Assembly (NCBI RefSeq): GCF_004765605.1 | Contig: NZ_SRLC01000003.1 | Location: forward strand, 248,001-312,000 | DNA: 64,000 nt | Direction: 5' to 3' | Origin: Hymenobacter aquaticus | GTDB lineage: Bacteria; Bacteroidota; Bacteroidia; Cytophagales; Hymenobacteraceae | Notes under the pieces: model-generated | Told to the model about the DNA's origin: nothing | The model's input: only the letters and a program-made list of their open reading frames with translations | The model's database searches: none | Program-made: the position numbers and the translations under genes | Shown here: positions 60,673-64,000 of the stretch, piece by piece | Layout of the letters: each line of letters begins with the position of its first letter | Position numbering within the stretch: the first letter of the stretch is position 1

Positions 60673-61896
60673 CTAGTACTGCGAGATAAACGCGTAGGCC
60701 TGCAAGGTGTAGCTGGCGGCCGAGGAGAAGTGGTTGCCGCCCGGAATCGGGCGCAGCTCTACGCTGGTCGCGCCCCGGGCCTTCATGGCGTTGTAGGCAT
60801 CCTGGGAGTTGAAGAAGGGCACGTAGTCGTCGGCGGTACCGTGGAAGAGGGCCAATGGGGCCTTGGGCTGCCAGTCGTGGATGTCGTTGTCGCGGAAGGC
60901 GGCCAGCAGCTGGGCATCGGTTTTATCCAGAATACCCTGCCGGAACGTGGGCGTAAACAGCTCTTTGGCCTGGCTGGGCACCTCCCCGTAGAGGTTGGTT
61001 TGCAGCTGCGCGGCCCAGGGCTGATTCACGTAGTACGTGATGGGTCGGTTGATGCCGTAGACGCGGTTGTAGGTGTCGAGCACCCACACGTAGGTGCTCA
61101 GGAAGCTCAGCGGCTGGTCCGACTTGAGAATGTAGTCGGCAAAGGCGGACTTGTGGTAGGCCCCCGCCCCCGGCGCGCTGGCCGTGACGGTAAACTCGCT
61201 GCTGGCCTGCTCCTCCATCAGCTTGTGCAGGGCCAGGGTGGCAAAACCGCCTTCGGAGTAGCCCAGTAGAAAGTTTTTCTTGCCCACGGCTACCTGCTCC
61301 TTGGCCCCGAACTCGCGGGCGGCCCGCAGCATATCCAACGAGGCGGAGGCCAACGACGCGGCGTGCTCGTAAGGGTGGGGCAGGTTTTTGGAAGCCCCGT
61401 ACCCGATATAGTCGGGAGCGGCCACCATATATCCGGTCGAAGCCAGCACCGACACGGCCGAGTACACCTCGCTATTGGGGCTGTAGTACGACGGTGCCCG
61501 ACTTTCGTCGTCGGGCCGGATGGTGCCGTGTTGGTAGCTCAGCAGCGGCAGCGGCTGGCCGCCCACGGTGGGCACCAGCAGCGCCCCGGAAGCAATAATG
61601 TTCTTGCCGTCGGTGTTGCGGGTGGTGTAGGTAAGCCGGTACACCCGAATCGGGTAGCGGACCAGGGCCCCGGCAATCGGAATGTCGGATACGCGGCCGG
61701 CCAGCTGGCTGGTCGAGTACTCCCCGATGAGCGTGCTGCTGACCAGGTGGGTTTCGGCCGGACTCGTGAGCGTTTCGGTAGCCGCTTGCGGCGCGGCGGC
61801 ATCTTTGGTGCAGCTGATGCCCGAAGCTGTGCTGATACCGGCCCACAGCAGGAAGGTGAGGCGGGCCAGGCTGAAGTTGATTTTTCTACGAATCAC
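60673..61896 (-). CDS. Secreted lipase-like alpha/beta hydrolase (secretory lipase family)
   Basis: 407 residues with an N-terminal hydrophobic signal (NFSLARLTFLLWAGISTASG) followed by a possible but weak lipobox Cys (SGISC). The catalytic domain is an alpha/beta-hydrolase of the secretory-lipase type: SYQHGTIRPDDES, GYMVAAPDYIGYGASKNLPH, the nucleophile elbow in FLLGYSEGGFATLALHK, an acidic loop in ALFHGTADDYVPFFNSQD and the terminal IPGGNHFSS supplying Asp and His. It is likely an exported esterase or lipase. It lies past a shared terminator. Confidence 0.9.
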   Translation of the reverse strand: MIRRKINFSLARLTFLLWAGISTASGISCTKDAAAPQAATETLTSPAETHLVSSTLIGEYSTSQLAGRVSDIPIAGALVRYPIRVYRLTYTTRNTDGKNIIASGALLVPTVGGQPLPLLSYQHGTIRPDDESRAPSYYSPNSEVYSAVSVLASTGYMVAAPDYIGYGASKNLPHPYEHAASLASASLDMLRAAREFGAKEQVAVGKKNFLLGYSEGGFATLALHKLMEEQASSEFTVTASAPGAGAYHKSAFADYILKSDQPLSFLSTYVWVLDTYNRVYGINRPITYYVNQPWAAQLQTNLYGEVPSQAKELFTPTFRQGILDKTDAQLLAAFRDNDIHDWQPKAPLALFHGTADDYVPFFNSQDAYNAMKARGATSVELRPIPGGNHFSSAASYTLQAYAFISQY

Positions 61897-62236
61897 GCGG
61901 GAAGGAATAAGTTGAGTTGCTTCCTCTTAACACCGTGGCCGGGAAAAGATTTCGGCAAGGCCCGCTGATTTACAGCATTCCGGGGGCCTGGTATTTCTCC
62001 GGGACGCGGCCGGGGCGGGCAGCCAATTTTTTTGGCGGCCGATACTTACATCGTTCTTTCGCCGTTCTATTGCTCCTGCGCTGTTTTCAGCCTAGGTTTG
62101 TTTTATCGTCGTCCATTTATCGGGCGGCTCCCGCTCCGCTCCTACACCCTATTGCGCTTCGTAATGCCTGCGGTCCGCTTGCCTTCCGGCGGCTGGCCAG
62201 GCTTTGATTTTTCCTGCTCCACGGAGAAGTTAGCGC
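61897..62236. other. Intergenic region upstream of two beta-barrel genes
   Basis: 340 bases between the hydrolase and the first of two tandem barrel genes. Short frames here are not protein-like. The region presumably contains both promoters, but no clear -7 box was found. Confidence 0.4.
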
Positions 62237-62953
62237 ATGATCATCAGCAAAAGACACGTTGCCTGGGTAGCACTCTGCTCCGCCGCTGAATGTGCCGCCC
62301 AGAAGCCAGAGCATACTACTCCGAGCCTCTATGCAAGTTTGTGTCTGGCTTCAGCGCACTACACGGTCATATACAAGCCTTCGGGCTTCGCCACCGCCAT
62401 TCCTCTCTCGCCGTGGCGCGTGGCGGCCGGCTACCAGTTTACGCCCCGCCTGGGGCTGGAAGTAAGCGGCATGTACCGTGCGGAGTCTTCGGCTGGATCG
62501 GCTACGGGCACCACTACCATTGGTCAACCCGTCAGAGACTACACGACGGAGAAAAGCCGGAGCGGGGCCCTGCCTGTCGTAGCCCGCTACTCGCTCAGCG
62601 CCCGGCCAGCAAGGCCGTGGCACATGGAGGTGCTGGCCGGGGTTACGGTTACTAAAACCCGCGCCGAATCGAGTTACACGCATACCGTCGGCGGGCAAAT
62701 AGTAACCGACCGGCAGGATGTAAACCACAAAACCAGCCTGTACTACACCGCCGGACTGGGCGTGCGCTACCGCTTCGGCCAGCACTGGCAGGCAGTAGCA
62801 GACTGGACGATAAACCGCAACACCGAGCGCCTGTCAGCAGCCATTAGCCAGCAGGTGCTGGGCCGCAGCATCGACCTTACCTACGCGTACGGCCTGGGTG
62901 TGCGCTACTGCTTCCGGCTCAAGCCTACCGTTAGTCAACGGCCGACGCACTAG
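62237..62953 (+). CDS. Predicted beta-barrel protein (first of a tandem pair)
   Basis: 238 residues. The N-terminus (MIISKRHVAWVALCSAAECA) is a weak signal. The body is built of alternating strands (WRVAAGYQFTPRLGLEVSGM, RSGALPVVARYSLSARPARP, MEVLAGVTVTKTRAESSY, YYTAGLGVRYRFGQHWQAVA, AYGLGVRYCFRLKP), which looks like an outer-membrane porin-family barrel. It resembles the next gene in motif order (LGVRYRFG / LGARVRLGKHWHVVWD, NRN near the end), suggesting a tandem duplication. Confidence 0.75.
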   Translation: MIISKRHVAWVALCSAAECAAQKPEHTTPSLYASLCLASAHYTVIYKPSGFATAIPLSPWRVAAGYQFTPRLGLEVSGMYRAESSAGSATGTTTIGQPVRDYTTEKSRSGALPVVARYSLSARPARPWHMEVLAGVTVTKTRAESSYTHTVGGQIVTDRQDVNHKTSLYYTAGLGVRYRFGQHWQAVADWTINRNTERLSAAISQQVLGRSIDLTYAYGLGVRYCFRLKPTVSQRPTH

Positions 62954-63035
62954 GCTAGCACCTGTCAACCGTGGATGCCGGTGGCGACTTCATCTACTCC
63001 CGCTACTGGTAAGCCAGTAAATAACGTATCTGCTT

Positions 63036-63782
63036 ATGAAGACTATTCTCTCCACCCTGCTACTGTGTACTAGCATGCTGGGCTGTGGCTTACGCTGTCA
63101 GGCGCAACCCACCCTAGTTTACACCCCGCGCTTCTCTATCGGCGTGCAAACGGCCCTGAACCGCTACGTCGTCTTTTATCCTACTAGTGCTAACACTATA
63201 GGTATCAAGCCTTGGATGGCAACACTCGGAGTGCAGCTGACCCCACGTCTGCTGGTGCAAGTCGGCTATGGCTACAGTCAACAAAAAACTGTGGAAGACC
63301 CCTCGTACACCGGTACTACCCTTACCGGACAGCAGTCTTCTGGTGTATACCGTTCCGAGTCACGTACATGGGCGGTTCCGGTGCTGGCCCGGTACACATT
63401 AACTAAAAATGCGAAGTCCCGGGTACAGTTTGATGCATTGGGTGGTACTACACTGGCCTCAGCCCACTTCAGTAGTTATGCCGACAGGAGAATCGATGGC
63501 CAGATCATCAGCTCGACCAGCTACGGCGACCACGCCCCGCTCCAGCTCTACGCCACGGCGGGGCTGGGGGCGCGGGTGCGGCTGGGCAAGCACTGGCATG
63601 TGGTCTGGGATATGAGCCTGAACCGCAACCTGCACGCCACCTCGCGCTACACCAACCTGGAAGCCACTGGCAACCGCTGGGGCCTGACGCGCAGCACCAA
63701 CTTCGGGGTGCAGTACCGCTTCGGCTGGCCGCCCCGGCGTAAACCCGCGGAGCCCGTAGCCCCGGAAACGCCCGCGCCCTGA
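63036..63782 (+). CDS. Predicted beta-barrel protein (second of a tandem pair)
   Basis: 248 residues with signal peptide MKTILSTLLLCTSMLGCGLR (cleavage near CQAQ). Barrel strands follow: RFSIGVQTALNRYVVFYP, MATLGVQLTPRLLVQVGYGY, WAVPVLARYTLTKNAKSRVQ, LYATAGLGARVRLGKHWHVV, STNFGVQYRFGWPPRR. It shares motif order with the preceding gene, though they are well diverged. The last residues are Pro/Ala-rich. A role as an outer-membrane porin or structural barrel is likely, and the substrate is unknown. Confidence 0.78.
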   Translation: MKTILSTLLLCTSMLGCGLRCQAQPTLVYTPRFSIGVQTALNRYVVFYPTSANTIGIKPWMATLGVQLTPRLLVQVGYGYSQQKTVEDPSYTGTTLTGQQSSGVYRSESRTWAVPVLARYTLTKNAKSRVQFDALGGTTLASAHFSSYADRRIDGQIISSTSYGDHAPLQLYATAGLGARVRLGKHWHVVWDMSLNRNLHATSRYTNLEATGNRWGLTRSTNFGVQYRFGWPPRRKPAEPVAPETPAP

Positions 63783-63808
63783 CAGGAAACCGGCGGGAAT
63801 GAAGGCCG

Positions 63809-63838
63809 GCGGGGCCGGGGAATTTCCGGCCCCGCTTT
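63809..63838 (+). terminator. Hairpin after the second barrel gene
   Basis: G/C-rich arms GCGGGGCCGG (63809-63818) and CCGGCCCCGC (63826-63835) with a 7-base loop, followed by TTTC. The short T-run makes it a weak or factor-assisted terminator. Confidence 0.6.
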
Positions 63839-63968
63839 CGTGTCAGCCGCCGCCGATAACGAGGCCGAATACCGGGCCGGGCAAACATAATCGGGCCGGC
63901 ACCACCGCCGGCCACGGCAAAAAGGCGTAACTTGCTGACCAGTTTTGCTTTCAACGTTACCTTCTTCA

Positions 63969-64000
63969 GTGGCTTCTCGTACCAACTTTTCCCGTTTCTC
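63969..64000 (+). CDS. Possible start of the next gene (partial)
   Basis: A GTG at 63969 opens a frame reading MASRTNFSRF to the window's end. The position after a terminator and a 180-base gap fits a new gene, but ten residues cannot be identified. Confidence 0.2.
   Translation, partial: MASRTNFSRF

Noticed and set aside
61917..62207. 96-codon plus-strand frame upstream of the tandem barrel genes
   Set aside because: Composition is not protein-like, it has no domain, and it overlaps the likely promoter region.

Overview
The window reads as high-G+C chromosomal DNA of a Bacteroidota bacterium, most likely Hymenobacter or a close relative in the Hymenobacteraceae. Supporting signs are: several secreted proteins with type IX secretion (T9SS) C-terminal sorting domains, many lipoproteins, delta-60 repeat proteins, FadL/SGNH-lipase and DUF3667/DUF1684 genes, Bacteroidota-type -7 promoter boxes (TAnnTTTG), and abundant palindromic intergenic repeats. 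This is inferred from gene content. No rRNA or tRNA gene was seen.

Layout. 1-5 kb: the end of an unidentified gene, a sterol-desaturase-type hydroxylase convergent with a GNAT acetyltransferase, a small lipoprotein and a prolyl oligopeptidase. 5-18 kb: a long, almost entirely minus-strand cluster. In order of transcription (right to left) it encodes a von Willebrand-A-like lipoprotein, a 3-TM protein, a small unknown, a tubulin-like GTPase, a 1156-residue actin/Hsp70-fold protein, a small unknown, a signal-peptide/TM/Pro-rich bridging protein, a MotA/TolQ/ZorA-like channel protein with a long cytoplasmic tail, a MotB/ZorB-like OmpA-domain protein and another small unknown. A plus-strand DUF2695 gene flanked by inverted repeats sits between the two motor genes. 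This cluster is the most unusual part of the window. It looks like an envelope-spanning, probably ion-driven apparatus joined to two cytoskeletal-type NTPases. Its function is unknown to me.

18-32 kb: a lipoprotein, a sugar nucleotidyltransferase, a lemA/TPM/TPM operon, and three large secreted delta-60 repeat proteins with T9SS tails. Two of these share nearly identical 3' ends, and an exonuclease and a DUF1684 protein lie among them. 32-46 kb: a 21-bp x 9 tandem array, polA, a YpdA-type disulfide reductase between two related lipoproteins, a FadL-lipase operon, cyanophycinase, MgtE and ArfB. 46-64 kb: an M13 peptidase, an NTF2-like protein, DUF3667, FabH, a T9SS-secreted putative zinc protease with an IPT domain, DUF72, RlpA, three predicted beta-barrel proteins, a penicillin-acylase family enzyme and a lipase-like lipoprotein. 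Most of these look like independent transcription units ending in strong hairpin terminators.

At least four unrelated classes of palindromic repeat occur between genes, five of them inside the 5-18 kb cluster. Many long antisense reading frames exist only because of the high third-position G+C and were left out.
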